Assembly (NCBI GenBank): GCA_002342035.1
Contig: DDPE01000003.1
Span: 1-15,965 of the forward strand
DNA length: 15,965 bases
Direction of reading: 5' to 3'
Source: Asticcacaulis sp. UBA2476
Lineage (GTDB): Bacteria > Pseudomonadota > Alphaproteobacteria > Caulobacterales > Caulobacteraceae
Made by a program: the position numbers and the translations under genes. Below, piece after piece: positions 1 to 7,737 of this stretch. The notes beneath the pieces are model-generated. The model was not told where the DNA came from, searched no databases, and was given only the letters and a program-made list of their open reading frames with translations. Position 1 is the stretch's first letter; each line of letters opens with the position of its first letter.

Positions 1-1
1 C

Positions 2-2191
2 CTTGACGCCCTGCTGGCCCGCGCCCATGAGATCAAGCAGCCTAAGCGCCGGGAGGCCCTGACCGATTTCCGCGATCAGATTTTGCTGTCGCGCGAACTG
101 GTCAAGTTGCGTGACGATGTGCCGCCGCCGTTTGATATTGATAGTTTTGCGCTCAAAGATCCCAATGCTGACGATCTGATCCCGTTCCTGAACCGGATGG
201 AGTTTGCCACATTGGCGCGGCGCATGGGCGGGGCGATCACGGCGATGGAAGAAGCGCGTCTGGATACCGCCAAAACCCCGTCCGCACCGATATCGCGCCC
301 GCTTTATGGCAATATCGGTGAAAAGCCGGTCAACAGCATCATTGAGCCGTTTACTCATGAGGCTTACGTCTGCGTGCAGGACATCGACATCCTTAAAACC
401 TATGTCGCGCGCGCGCAAAAGCTTGGTTATGTCGCCGTCGATACCGAAACCGACGATCTGTCGGCCACCCATTCGGGGCTTGTCGGTGTGTCCTTAAGCC
501 TTGGCGCCAATGATGCCTGCTATATTCCGCTGGCCCATGAAAGCGATGACGGACTGGCCTTTGGCGACGCCCTTCAGCAAATCCCGATGACCGAGGCTAT
601 TGCGGTTTTAAAACCGCTGCTGGAAGACCCGTCGGTGCTGAAAATCGGCCAGAACATCAAATATGACCTGAGCGTTTTGAAACGCCACGGCATTGATGTA
701 ACGCCCTATGACGACACCATGCTGATCTCCTATGTGCTGGAGGGCGGGTTGCATGGGCACGGCATGGATACCCTGTCGGAACTGCATCTGGGCCATACGC
801 CGATTACCTTTAAGCAGGTGGCCGGCACCGGAAAGGCGGCCAAGAGCTTTAAATATGTCGGCTTGGTTGAGGCCACGAAGTATGCCGCCGAAGACGCCGA
901 TGTCACCTTACGGCTATGGCGATTGTTGAAACCGCGCCTTCAGGAAAACGGTTTGCTGACGGTCTATGAGACGCTGGAACGCAAGATGCCGACCGTGCTG
1001 TCGGACATGGAATTGACCGGCATCCGTATCGACCCGCAAGTATTGCGAGGTCTGTCGCAGGATTTCGGGGTGCGCATGGGGGCTTTGGAACAAGAGGCCC
1101 ATGCGGTGGTCGGACGACCGTTTAACCTCAACTCCCCCAAACAACTGGGTGAGATTTTCTTTGATGAGCTGAAACTGCCGGGCGGCAAGCGAACGGCATC
1201 CGGCACCTGGGCGACCGATGTTAAGGTGCTAGAAGATCTGGCCGAACAGGGCATACCACTGGCCAAAATCCTGATGGATTACCGCCAACTGGCCAAACTC
1301 AAAGGCACCTATACCGACACCCTGCATCAGGTCGCTGATCCAAAAACTGACCGCGTCCATACCTCATTCCATCTGGCCTCGACCACCACCGGGCGGCTGT
1401 CGTCCAATGAGCCCAACCTGCAAAATATCCCGATCCGCACCGGTGAAGGCCGCAAGATCAGAACGGCCTTTATCGCCAAGCCGGGCCACCGTCTGATCAG
1501 CGCCGACTATTCGCAGATAGAGTTGCGTCTGCTGGCTCATATCGGGGATATCGGCCAACTTAAAAAAGCGTTCTCGGACGGTATCGACATTCACTCACTG
1601 ACCGCGTCTGAAATGTTCGGTGTGCCGCTGAATGAGATGACGTCTGAAATCCGCCGGCAGGCCAAGGCGATTAATTTCGGCATTATCTACGGCATTTCGG
1701 CGTTCGGTCTGGCCAATCAGTTAGCGATCCCCAACGATGAAGCTGGCCGCTACATCAAGACCTATTTCGAGCGCTTTCCCGGCATCAAGGCCTATATGGA
1801 CGCCACCAAGGCGTTCGTGAAAGACCATGCCTATGTGACGACCATCATGGGCCGGAAAATCCACATACCTGACATCCATGCCAAGGCCGGTGGCCAGCGT
1901 CAGTTTGCCGAACGCGCCGCCATCAACGCCCCGATTCAGGGCACCGCCGCCGATATCATCCGCCGCGCTATGATTAAGATGCCGGGGGCCTTGGTTGCGG
2001 CGGGTTTCAAGACCAAAATGCTGCTGCAGGTTCACGACGAACTGATCTTTGAAGCCCCCGATGATGAGGTCGAAGCGGTTATGCCGCTGATTGTCTCGGT
2101 GATGGAAAAAGCGCCGTTGCCTGCGGCTGAAATCAGCGTGCCTCTCGTCGTCGAAGCGAAAGCTGCCCTCAATTGGGATGAGGCACACTAA
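2..2191 (+). CDS. polA: DNA polymerase I (5'-truncated by the window edge)
   Basis: DNA polymerase I fills gaps during Okazaki fragment maturation and excision repair. The frame is open from base 2, so the gene begins upstream and about a quarter of the protein (most of the 5' nuclease domain) is missing; 729 residues are visible. The first 40 or so residues look like the end of the 5' nuclease region. The 3'-5' exonuclease domain follows, with the DxE motif (DTET, about nt 440-451), the NIKYD block (about nt 655-670) and the YAAEDAD exo III block near nt 883-902, so proofreading appears intact. The polymerase domain shows motif A (DYSQIELR, about nt 1505-1528), motif B (RRQAKAINFGIIYG, about nt 1651-1692) and motif C (QVHDELIFE, about nt 2027-2053). 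The protein ends 138 residues after motif C begins to close the palm, as usual in this family. The ATG-like TTG at nt 83 is internal and is not the real start. Confidence 0.97.
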   Translation, partial: LDALLARAHEIKQPKRREALTDFRDQILLSRELVKLRDDVPPPFDIDSFALKDPNADDLIPFLNRMEFATLARRMGGAITAMEEARLDTAKTPSAPISRPLYGNIGEKPVNSIIEPFTHEAYVCVQDIDILKTYVARAQKLGYVAVDTETDDLSATHSGLVGVSLSLGANDACYIPLAHESDDGLAFGDALQQIPMTEAIAVLKPLLEDPSVLKIGQNIKYDLSVLKRHGIDVTPYDDTMLISYVLEGGLHGHGMDTLSELHLGHTPITFKQVAGTGKAAKSFKYVGLVEATKYAAEDADVTLRLWRLLKPRLQENGLLTVYETLERKMPTVLSDMELTGIRIDPQVLRGLSQDFGVRMGALEQEAHAVVGRPFNLNSPKQLGEIFFDELKLPGGKRTASGTWATDVKVLEDLAEQGIPLAKILMDYRQLAKLKGTYTDTLHQVADPKTDRVHTSFHLASTTTGRLSSNEPNLQNIPIRTGEGRKIRTAFIAKPGHRLISADYSQIELRLLAHIGDIGQLKKAFSDGIDIHSLTASEMFGVPLNEMTSEIRRQAKAINFGIIYGISAFGLANQLAIPNDEAGRYIKTYFERFPGIKAYMDATKAFVKDHAYVTTIMGRKIHIPDIHAKAGGQRQFAERAAINAPIQGTAADIIRRAMIKMPGALVAAGFKTKMLLQVHDELIFEAPDDEVEAVMPLIVSVMEKAPLPAAEISVPLVVEAKAALNWDEAH

Positions 2192-2199
2192 GGCTTCGC

Positions 2200-2235
2200 C
2201 CCAAAGTCCCTCGCTACCGCTCAGTGTACTTTGGG
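2200..2235. repeat. Inverted repeat after polA
   Basis: CCCAAAGT at 2200-2207 is perfectly repeated inverted as ACTTTGGG at 2228-2235, with a 20-nt loop. Two further G-C pairs are possible beyond a mismatch at the base. It begins 9 bp after the polA stop. Neither side carries the T-run expected of a classic intrinsic terminator on the plus strand; the A-rich stretch that follows gives a T-rich stretch only on the minus strand ahead of the hairpin. It may be a dispersed palindromic repeat unit or a 3' RNA-stabilising stem-loop. Confidence 0.6.
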
Positions 2236-2264
2236 CCGTGAAAAATAAATCTTAGGGGATAAGA

Positions 2265-2693
2265 TTGACCGAAAATCTCACTGGCGTGTGGCATGGTACG
2301 TACAGCTACCCATTAGAATATATGATGCCGGATTGTTACTTTGTGGCCGTGATTATTCATACAAACAGCATTTTATCGGGAACCATTTTCGAGACGGTAA
2401 CCGCGGATTTCGATATTTCTGGCGACCTTAACGCGGTTATCGATGGCACAGTTGCAGGTGGTGCGATTACGTTTTTAAAAACCTACGATGGTCAAAATGG
2501 CTGGGATCACAGCGTTCATTACTCAGGCCTCTTGAATGGCGAACACAATGAAATAACCGGGTCTTGGACAATCCACGACGTACAAGGCACTTTCTCCGGC
2601 ACATTTATTATGATCCGCAAACGGAGCACTGAAAGTAAAGCTGCCCTGACAGAAAGCATCGCTTTGCATGTAGCGTCAGTATTGTCTCAATAA
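2265..2693 (+). CDS. Hypothetical protein, 142 aa, beta-rich
   Basis: I do not recognise a named family. The start is TTG, chosen because AGGGGA at about 2254-2259 lies at good Shine-Dalgarno distance and no in-frame ATG occurs before residue 19. The protein has no signal peptide or membrane segment. It contains repeated strand-like segments rich in G, T and aromatic residues (GVWHGTYSYP near the N-terminus, GTIFETVTADFDISGDL, VHYSGLLNGEHNEITGSW, GTFSGTFIMIRK), a pattern resembling small beta-barrel proteins of the avidin/lipocalin type, although that is only an impression. The last 25 residues look helical. Its sampled G+C (about 42-53% in three 60-base lines) is below that of polA (about 62% in one line), which may indicate separate ancestry. 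It sits between polA and the VOC gene, all on the same strand. Confidence 0.75.
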   Translation: MTENLTGVWHGTYSYPLEYMMPDCYFVAVIIHTNSILSGTIFETVTADFDISGDLNAVIDGTVAGGAITFLKTYDGQNGWDHSVHYSGLLNGEHNEITGSWTIHDVQGTFSGTFIMIRKRSTESKAALTESIALHVASVLSQ

Positions 2694-2720
2694 TGTTTTA
2701 ACCTCGAAAGTACGATTGTT

Positions 2721-3125
2721 ATGCCCGTCACCGTCAAACGCCTTGATCATATCAATATCCAGACCCGCGATATGGCGGGCACGATTGCGTTTTATCATGA
2801 CCTTTTAGGGCTTGAGGCGCGGGTCGCCCCTGAGCGTGATCCATCCCTGCGGCAATGGCTGTACGACAGCGGAGATCGCGCCATCATCCACCTCAACCTG
2901 TTTGGCACCGACAACACCATCCCGCGTGAGGTTGTGCCCGGCGATCCGACCGGCGCCATTCACCATGTCGCCTTTGAGTGCGAAGGCTATGACGACATGA
3001 TTGAGCGACTAACCGCGCGCGGCCTTAACTACGCCGTCAACGAAGTCAAACCGATTAATCTGCGTCAAATATTTGTCGCTGACCCTAACAACGTCTTGCT
3101 GGAGCTTAATTTCCGCAGCACATAA
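2721..3125 (+). CDS. VOC (glyoxalase/bleomycin resistance/dioxygenase fold) protein
   Basis: A 134-residue single-subunit vicinal oxygen chelate protein made of two beta-alpha-beta-beta-beta modules. The first module opens with RLDHINIQTRDMAGTIAFYHDLLGL and the second with GAIHHVAFECEGYDDMIERL, the standard spacing for the fold. Probable metal ligands are His10, His82 and Glu128 (LLELNF), so the protein is likely to be a metalloenzyme working as a dimer. The substrate cannot be told from sequence; glyoxalase-like, epimerase and thiol transferase activities all occur in the family. The ATG at 2721 follows the previous gene by 27 bp and has only a weak purine-rich stretch upstream, which may mean translation coupled to the preceding gene. 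Cytoplasmic, no signal peptide. Confidence 0.9.
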   Translation: MPVTVKRLDHINIQTRDMAGTIAFYHDLLGLEARVAPERDPSLRQWLYDSGDRAIIHLNLFGTDNTIPREVVPGDPTGAIHHVAFECEGYDDMIERLTARGLNYAVNEVKPINLRQIFVADPNNVLLELNFRST

Positions 3126-3170
3126 CGCTTCGGCCAGTGTGGAACAATTCATACTTTATTTAGCATAAGC

Positions 3171-3178
3171 GGTTAACC
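3171..3178. promoter_or_regulatory. GGTTAACC palindrome upstream of the MCP gene
   Basis: A perfect 8-bp palindrome about 100 bp before the chemoreceptor start. It contains TTAACC, which resembles a CtrA half-site (TTAACCAT, or TTAA-N7-TTAA) of Caulobacterales, but the second half (GACG seven bases on) does not match well. A second palindrome, AAAAGCTTTT, lies at 3230-3239. Both are possible regulatory sites only. Confidence 0.25.
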
Positions 3179-3278
3179 CTATTGACGGGAGCGAGGAAGG
3201 CTTAAGTCGTGTGCGCGTTGCGTCGGGGCAAAAGCTTTTAGTCAGTAGTGTTTGTGTTCTTGAGCTTAGGGGTTTTCC

Positions 3279-4961
3279 ATGCTTAGCCGTCTTACCATTC
3301 GCGCGCGTGTTATCGCCGCCTTCGCCATCGTCCTTTTAAGCACCGCTGCCTTGGGGATTTTCTCGATCAACCGCCTGGACAGTGTCAATAAGGCCGTGGA
3401 TGATCTGGGGTCAAACTGGCTGCCGACTGCCAATCAGCTTGGCGATATGTCCCAGACCTTTGAGCTTTTGCGCCTGCGTCAATCCCAGCTTTTGACCACG
3501 ACCGGTGAGCAGCAACAGGAAATTTTCGGTAACGTCGATAAGTCGTCCAAGGATCTGGATAAGGCTTACGCCGACTACCTCCCTATGATTGCCAATCCGG
3601 ATGAAAAAGTTCACGCTGATAAGATCGAAGCCGAATTAAAAATTTATCAGGCCAATAGCGGACAATATATCGCCATGGTCAAATCCGGCGATCTGGCGGG
3701 GGCTCAGAGCTTCTTCCTCGGCGAAATGCAGGACCAAGGCCGCACCTTCCGCGAAGCCATTCGTGCCGACCGGACCTATCAGGTCGAAGCGGGCGGTAAG
3801 GCCGCAGCCGATGCTATAGCCGACGGCAAGCAGGCCTCGATGCTGATCCTGATCGCTCTGGGCATCACCGCCGCGGTGTCAGTCGCCATCGGCTTTGTGA
3901 TGATCCGCACCATTTCCGCCCCGATCGGCAAGATGGCCGACACCATGCGCACCCTGTCAGGCGGCAATACCGAAGTTAAGATCCCGAACCTGGGTGAACC
4001 CAACGAAATCGGCAACATGGCCGCCGCCGTCGAAGTCTTTAAGGACGGCATGATCCGCACCCGCGCTCTTGAAGCCGAAGCCATCAAGGCCCGCGAAGAC
4101 TCCGAATATCAGCGCAAGCAAGCCATGATCGAACTGGCCGATCAGTTCGAAGGCGCCGTCGGTGGCATCGTTGAGATGGTCTCCGCCGCCGCCACTGAAA
4201 TGCAGGCGACCGCCCAACAACTGACCTCATCGGCGCAGGAATCTGCGGCCCAGGCGACCTCAGTGTCCGCCGCCGCCGAAGAAGCCGGCACCAATGTCAC
4301 CTCGGTTGCCGGTTCGGCTGAAGAACTGGGCGCCAGCGTCGCGGAAATCAGCCGTCAGGTCGATCACTCGCTCACCAAAGCGCGCGAAGCGGTAACCGAA
4401 GCCGACACGACCATGGCCATCGTCTATGAACTGTCGGAAGCCGCCACCAAGATCACCGGCATCGTCGACATCATTTCCGCCATCGCTCAGCAAACTAACC
4501 TCTTGGCGCTGAATGCCACCATCGAATCGGCCCGTGCCGGTGAGGCGGGCCGTGGCTTTGCCGTTGTGGCGTCAGAAGTCAAAACCCTGGCCCAGCAAAC
4601 CGCCAAGGCCACCGAAGAAATCAACCAGCAGATCGCCGCCATTCAGGGCACCACCAAGCAGGCGGTGACGGCAATCGAGAGCATTTCGGCCACCATCCGC
4701 GAAGTCAACGACTCCTCGACCACCATCTCGGCCGCCGTTGAGCAACAGGGGGCGGCCACTAATGAGATCGTTCAGGCCGTCAATCAGGCCTCGATGGGCA
4801 CCACCGAAGTGACCGTCAACATCACGGGCGTCGCCCGTATGGCCGAAGAAACCGGTGCCGGTGCGTCTCAGGTCTTGAGCGCCTCATCGGAACTGGCCGA
4901 GCAGGCTGAACAGCTTCGCCATCAGGTCAGCGCGTTCCTCGCCAGAGTACGTGCGGCTTAA
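3279..4961 (+). CDS. Methyl-accepting chemotaxis protein
   Basis: A 560-residue inner-membrane chemoreceptor that signals to CheA/CheW. The first transmembrane helix is at about residues 10-30, followed by a periplasmic region of about 155 residues that is helix-rich and fits a four-helix-bundle sensor. The second membrane helix is about 186-208, then a HAMP domain (about 207-262, with the APIGKM start and the NEIGNMAAAVEVF second helix). The cytoplasmic signalling domain covers about 285-555. The conserved hairpin tip begins at residue 402 with IAQQTNLLALNATIESARAG and continues with RGFAVVASEVKTLA. The C-terminus ends FLARVRAA with no NWETF-like CheR tether. TAGGGG at 3267-3272 is a good ribosome binding site six bases before ATG. 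No che genes are nearby, so it is an orphan receptor; the ligand is unknown. Confidence 0.96.
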   Translation: MLSRLTIRARVIAAFAIVLLSTAALGIFSINRLDSVNKAVDDLGSNWLPTANQLGDMSQTFELLRLRQSQLLTTTGEQQQEIFGNVDKSSKDLDKAYADYLPMIANPDEKVHADKIEAELKIYQANSGQYIAMVKSGDLAGAQSFFLGEMQDQGRTFREAIRADRTYQVEAGGKAAADAIADGKQASMLILIALGITAAVSVAIGFVMIRTISAPIGKMADTMRTLSGGNTEVKIPNLGEPNEIGNMAAAVEVFKDGMIRTRALEAEAIKAREDSEYQRKQAMIELADQFEGAVGGIVEMVSAAATEMQATAQQLTSSAQESAAQATSVSAAAEEAGTNVTSVAGSAEELGASVAEISRQVDHSLTKAREAVTEADTTMAIVYELSEAATKITGIVDIISAIAQQTNLLALNATIESARAGEAGRGFAVVASEVKTLAQQTAKATEEINQQIAAIQGTTKQAVTAIESISATIREVNDSSTTISAAVEQQGAATNEIVQAVNQASMGTTEVTVNITGVARMAEETGAGASQVLSASSELAEQAEQLRHQVSAFLARVRAA

Positions 4962-4980
4962 ATCCTGCACATAGCTTACG

Positions 4981-5010
4981 AAAAAGCCCGCCTGATCGGC
5001 GGGCTTTTTT
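4981..5010. terminator. Bidirectional intrinsic terminator
   Basis: A perfect GC stem, GCCCGCC at 4986-4992 and GGCGGGC at 4998-5004, has a 5-nt loop and is flanked by A5 on the left and T6 on the right. It therefore gives a hairpin plus U-tract on both strands. It lies 20 bp after the MCP stop and 21 bp after the stop of the convergent 571-aa gene, so it can end both transcripts. Confidence 0.93.
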
Positions 5011-5031
5011 ATTGTCTTTATGGGGAGAAGC

Positions 5032-6747
5032 TTACGCCGCCGCCCCGATACCGGCGGCTTGCATCAGCGGCTTAAGCTGCATGAATGCCGCCGGATCGCT
5101 CATCAGGTTCGTGCGCGCCTCCGGACTTTTCAGCAGCTTCATCACCTCGGCCTTGGCCAGATCGCTGACCGGCCCAAGCGGTGCCGATTGCCCGGCCGCA
5201 AAGCCCAGCAACAGGGTCAGCTTCTGCATCGATGATCCGCCGACCCGCGTCAGATGCATCATCAGATTGACTTCTGTAGCAATCGACGCCCCCAGCGCCC
5301 CCAGCTTATCCCGCAGTTCCTGCGCTTCCTTTTCCGGTAATTCGGCGCGGATCAGGCGCTTTTGCAAACCAGCCAGAAAGCTCAGCCGCGTGGGCGCGGA
5401 TTTGGACGCATCCCGGATTTCGCGCTCAAACCGGTGACCAGTCAAACACCCGCTGACCCAGCGCACAGCTTGACGTTTATTGGCGGAGCCGACGACGTTT
5501 TCACACAGCCAGATCAGGCGCTCAATCTCACCAAAAGCCGACGTCGTGTCCTTGGTCAGGCTTTCGACGAAATCGCTGGACACCAGAGTCTTGGAGCGCT
5601 CGGCAAAGGCTTCGGCGATATCCTCACGCTGGGTCTGCTCCTTGCCCGCCGCGGTCATGACCAGAGCCAGTGCGCGCAGGGTTTCGATCTCCAACACCGG
5701 GCTCGACGGACGCAATCGGCGCACGCTTTTCAGTTCGACCAGCAGGCGTTTGGAAATGCTGGCCGAAAGCGCCTTGAAATGACCGGCTTCGATCAGTTTC
5801 AGAATATCGGCCAAAACTCCGGTCAGCTCCGGCAGGGTACGTGAAACCACCGGGTCAATTTTCGCGACCAGCTTGGCTTCCGGCCCGGCTACCAGCCGCG
5901 TCAGAATGGCCAGACCCGACCCCAGATCCATCTCCTGACCCATAATGTCGGTCAGTGCGGTCTTGCCCGCAAAGATTTCCATGATCGGCGCTTCAAAAAC
6001 CTGAACCGCCCAGCCCCAGCCTTCATGACTTTCGGCAAGACGCTGCACAAAGGGCAGCAGAACCTCCAACTTGCCCGCAGGCGTCGTAGCTGCCTTCATC
6101 AATTTAGCCACGCCACCGCCCAGCACATAGGCCTTTTCAGGGTGGCTGTTGATCTTATCGATCTGAGCGGTCAGACCGTCCAGAGTCAGATCGGGAAACA
6201 GGTTCTTGCGCCCGTCACTGATGACACGGGTGCAGGCCTTGTCGATCAGGGCGGTCCAGCGCCGCATGATTTCATGGATCGACGCGCCGGTCTCCTGCGC
6301 TTCCGGCACGGCCAGCTTTTGGGCGGCGTGCTGCACATCATTATTAGAGGCTTCGAAGCGCTCGACCAGATCAGGCCGGTGCATCATTTCAAAAGCCGTC
6401 ACCTTATAGCGCCGCAACCAGTCCTCAAGCAGACGCGCCACCTTTTCGCGGCCCTGCGCCGTATAGAGCTCCTGCGGGCTGCCGCAGATGTTCTCTGCCG
6501 GTTGGGTCGGGCGGTCTTTTTTCTTTTGCTCAGGCGCGCCCTTGTTGAGCACGGTGAAGCTTTTAAATTCGCCACTTTCGCTGGAAAAAACTTCTTTGGT
6601 GACCATGACCGCGGCGGCGCGATTTTGCGCCAACATGTCTTCGGCCATTGATATGGCGGCCTCGCGGTTTTCAACCGCCCCTTGCAGCGCCCAACCTGAT
6701 GCGGGCGTTTTACGCGCGAACACTTCGTAATGGATCGGGCCGGACAT
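5032..6747 (-). CDS. Conserved hypothetical protein, 571 aa, divergent from chvI
   Basis: I do not recognise a named family. There is no signal peptide or membrane helix, so it is probably cytoplasmic. Residues 1-70 form a compact alpha/beta-looking segment (IHYEVFARKTPASGWALQGA through AAAVMVTKEVF and FKSFTVLNKG). A lysine/glutamine-rich linker follows near 72-85 (PEQKKKDRPTQP). The remaining 480 residues are almost entirely predicted helix, rich in Ala, Leu, Lys and Glu, with few Cys and no recognisable nucleotide-binding or catalytic motif. The helical part could be a repeat scaffold. The start at 6747 is preceded by an AAGG ribosome binding site about eight bases upstream. It is divergent from the ChvI-ChvG-PTS cluster and shares a 260-bp regulatory region with it, where rhizobia commonly carry pckA instead; a link to that pathway is inference only. 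Several long open frames on the opposite strand here are coding shadows. Confidence 0.85.
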   Translation of the reverse strand: MSGPIHYEVFARKTPASGWALQGAVENREAAISMAEDMLAQNRAAAVMVTKEVFSSESGEFKSFTVLNKGAPEQKKKDRPTQPAENICGSPQELYTAQGREKVARLLEDWLRRYKVTAFEMMHRPDLVERFEASNNDVQHAAQKLAVPEAQETGASIHEIMRRWTALIDKACTRVISDGRKNLFPDLTLDGLTAQIDKINSHPEKAYVLGGGVAKLMKAATTPAGKLEVLLPFVQRLAESHEGWGWAVQVFEAPIMEIFAGKTALTDIMGQEMDLGSGLAILTRLVAGPEAKLVAKIDPVVSRTLPELTGVLADILKLIEAGHFKALSASISKRLLVELKSVRRLRPSSPVLEIETLRALALVMTAAGKEQTQREDIAEAFAERSKTLVSSDFVESLTKDTTSAFGEIERLIWLCENVVGSANKRQAVRWVSGCLTGHRFEREIRDASKSAPTRLSFLAGLQKRLIRAELPEKEAQELRDKLGALGASIATEVNLMMHLTRVGGSSMQKLTLLLGFAAGQSAPLGPVSDLAKAEVMKLLKSPEARTNLMSDPAAFMQLKPLMQAAGIGAAA

Positions 6748-6807
6748 ATTCTTGACCTTGTTATGGCCACATCGTTCTGACGCGGCCGAACTGTATTTTT
6801 GCCTAGC

Positions 6808-6849
6808 GCGCTTTTAGTCCAAAAACCGCACACACTTTTTGGAAAGCGC
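6808..6849. repeat. Long bulged inverted repeat in the chvI divergent region
   Basis: TCCAAAAA at 6818-6825 pairs perfectly with TTTTTGGA at 6836-6843 across a 10-nt loop (CCGCACACAC). Beyond this, GCGCTT at 6808-6813 pairs with AAGCGC at 6844-6849, leaving only a 4-nt bulge (TTAG) on the left, for 14 paired positions in all. It starts about 60 bp upstream of the 571-aa gene and ends about 158 bp upstream of chvI. Both genes point away from it and no T-run follows it on either strand, so it is not a normal terminator. It could be an operator or a leader RNA structure. Confidence 0.7.
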
Positions 6850-6881
6850 TACAACTTATGACAAACCATACACAAACGGTG

Positions 6882-6959
6882 TTAAATTAAGGTTGAAGCC
6901 CACTTATAGCCCGATTAAGACCTTTAAGCGGTCAACTTAAAGACTAGAATTAAAGTCTT
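6882..6959. promoter_or_regulatory. TTAA-rich region upstream of chvI
   Basis: Six TTAA tetramers occur in about 72 bp, at 6882, 6887, 6915, 6924, 6937 and 6950; the last three are spaced exactly 13 bp apart. A 6-bp dyad, AAGACT at 6940-6945 and AGTCTT at 6954-6959, surrounds the last one. This A+T-rich stretch should include the chvI promoter and possibly binding sites for a regulator. The spacing is not the TTAA-N7-TTAA of CtrA. No clear -35/-10 pair could be assigned. Confidence 0.35.
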
Positions 6960-7007
6960 ATCAGCCACATATTGACGACTAAGATAATTTGCGGAGACAG
7001 ACCTGAC

Positions 7008-7718
7008 ATGGCGAAGATCACTTTGGTGGATGATGACGAGAATATCGTAACATCCGTATCTTTGGCACTGGAAAGCGGCGGCCACACGATCACCGCCTAT
7101 TATGACGGCGCATCGGGTCTGGCAGCACTTGAAAAGGACCCGCCCGATCTGGCGATTCTGGATGTGAAAATGCCGCGCATGGACGGCATGGAAGTGCTGC
7201 GCCGCCTGCGCGCGACCTCGAACCTTCCGGTCATCATCCTGACCTCCAAGGACGATGAGATCGATGAGTTGCTGGGTTTTAACCTCGGTGCCGACGATTA
7301 TATGCATAAGCCGTTCTCGCAGCGTTTGCTGCTGGAGCGGGTCAAGGCCGTCCTGCGTCGTGCGGGCATTGTCGAGCAGGGCGAGGCCCCGGAAGTCACC
7401 GAAGCGCTCAATGCTAAGTCCCTGAAACGCGGCAAGCTGGTTATGGACGCCGCCCGCCATGAATGCACCTGGGAAGGCAAGCCGGTGCGCCTGACCGTGA
7501 CCGAGTTCCTGCTGCTGCACGCTCTGGCTCAGCGTCCGGGTTTTGTCAAAAGCCGCGACAACCTGATGGATGCCGCCTATGACGATCAGGTATATGTCGA
7601 TGACCGCACCATCGACAGCCACGTCAAGCGTATGCGCAAAAAGTTCCGTCAGGTCGATGATGAGTTTGATTCGATCGAAACCCTCTACGGCGTCGGTTAT
7701 CGCTACAAAGAAGCTTAA
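7008..7718 (+). CDS. chvI: Response regulator ChvI
   Basis: A 236-residue OmpR/PhoB-type DNA-binding response regulator, the partner of ChvG; the family controls envelope, acid-stress and, in host-associated species, symbiosis or virulence genes. The receiver domain (residues 1-120) has the acidic cluster Asp8-Asp10, the phosphoacceptor Asp52 (AILDVKMPRMDG), Thr79/Ser80 and Lys101 (HKPFS). The C-terminal winged helix (about 140-236) contains the RLTVTEFLLLHALAQRPG and DRTIDSHVKRMRKKF segments expected for DNA contact, ending in LYGVGYRYKEA. The start at ATG 7008 is chosen over the upstream TTG at 6972 because it places the receiver domain at residue 1 and has GGAG at 6993-6996. It is followed by chvG after 19 bp. 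Confidence 0.95.
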   Translation: MAKITLVDDDENIVTSVSLALESGGHTITAYYDGASGLAALEKDPPDLAILDVKMPRMDGMEVLRRLRATSNLPVIILTSKDDEIDELLGFNLGADDYMHKPFSQRLLLERVKAVLRRAGIVEQGEAPEVTEALNAKSLKRGKLVMDAARHECTWEGKPVRLTVTEFLLLHALAQRPGFVKSRDNLMDAAYDDQVYVDDRTIDSHVKRMRKKFRQVDDEFDSIETLYGVGYRYKEA

Positions 7719-7737
7719 CCCTTTGGCTGGGGCTTTG

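Noticed and set aside
83..85. TTG at 83 as the start of polA
   Set aside because: The frame is open back to base 2 and the upstream residues match the end of the 5' nuclease region, so the gene begins outside the window.
1721..2188. 155-codon minus-strand frame opposite the end of polA
   Set aside because: It is antisense to polymerase motifs B and C, which are clearly under coding constraint.
3171..3187. CtrA box upstream of the chemoreceptor
   Set aside because: Only one half (TTAACC) fits; the partner half is GACG rather than TTAA, so the match is too weak to call.
6025..6651. 208-codon open frame on the plus strand inside the 571-aa gene
   Set aside because: The minus-strand frame is nearly three times longer, has a good ribosome binding site and a coherent protein-like composition; the plus product is His/Arg/Gln-rich and looks like a shadow.
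6972..6974. TTG at 6972 as the start of chvI
   Set aside because: It would add 12 residues before the receiver domain; ATG 7008 has a usable GGAG upstream and the standard N-terminus.
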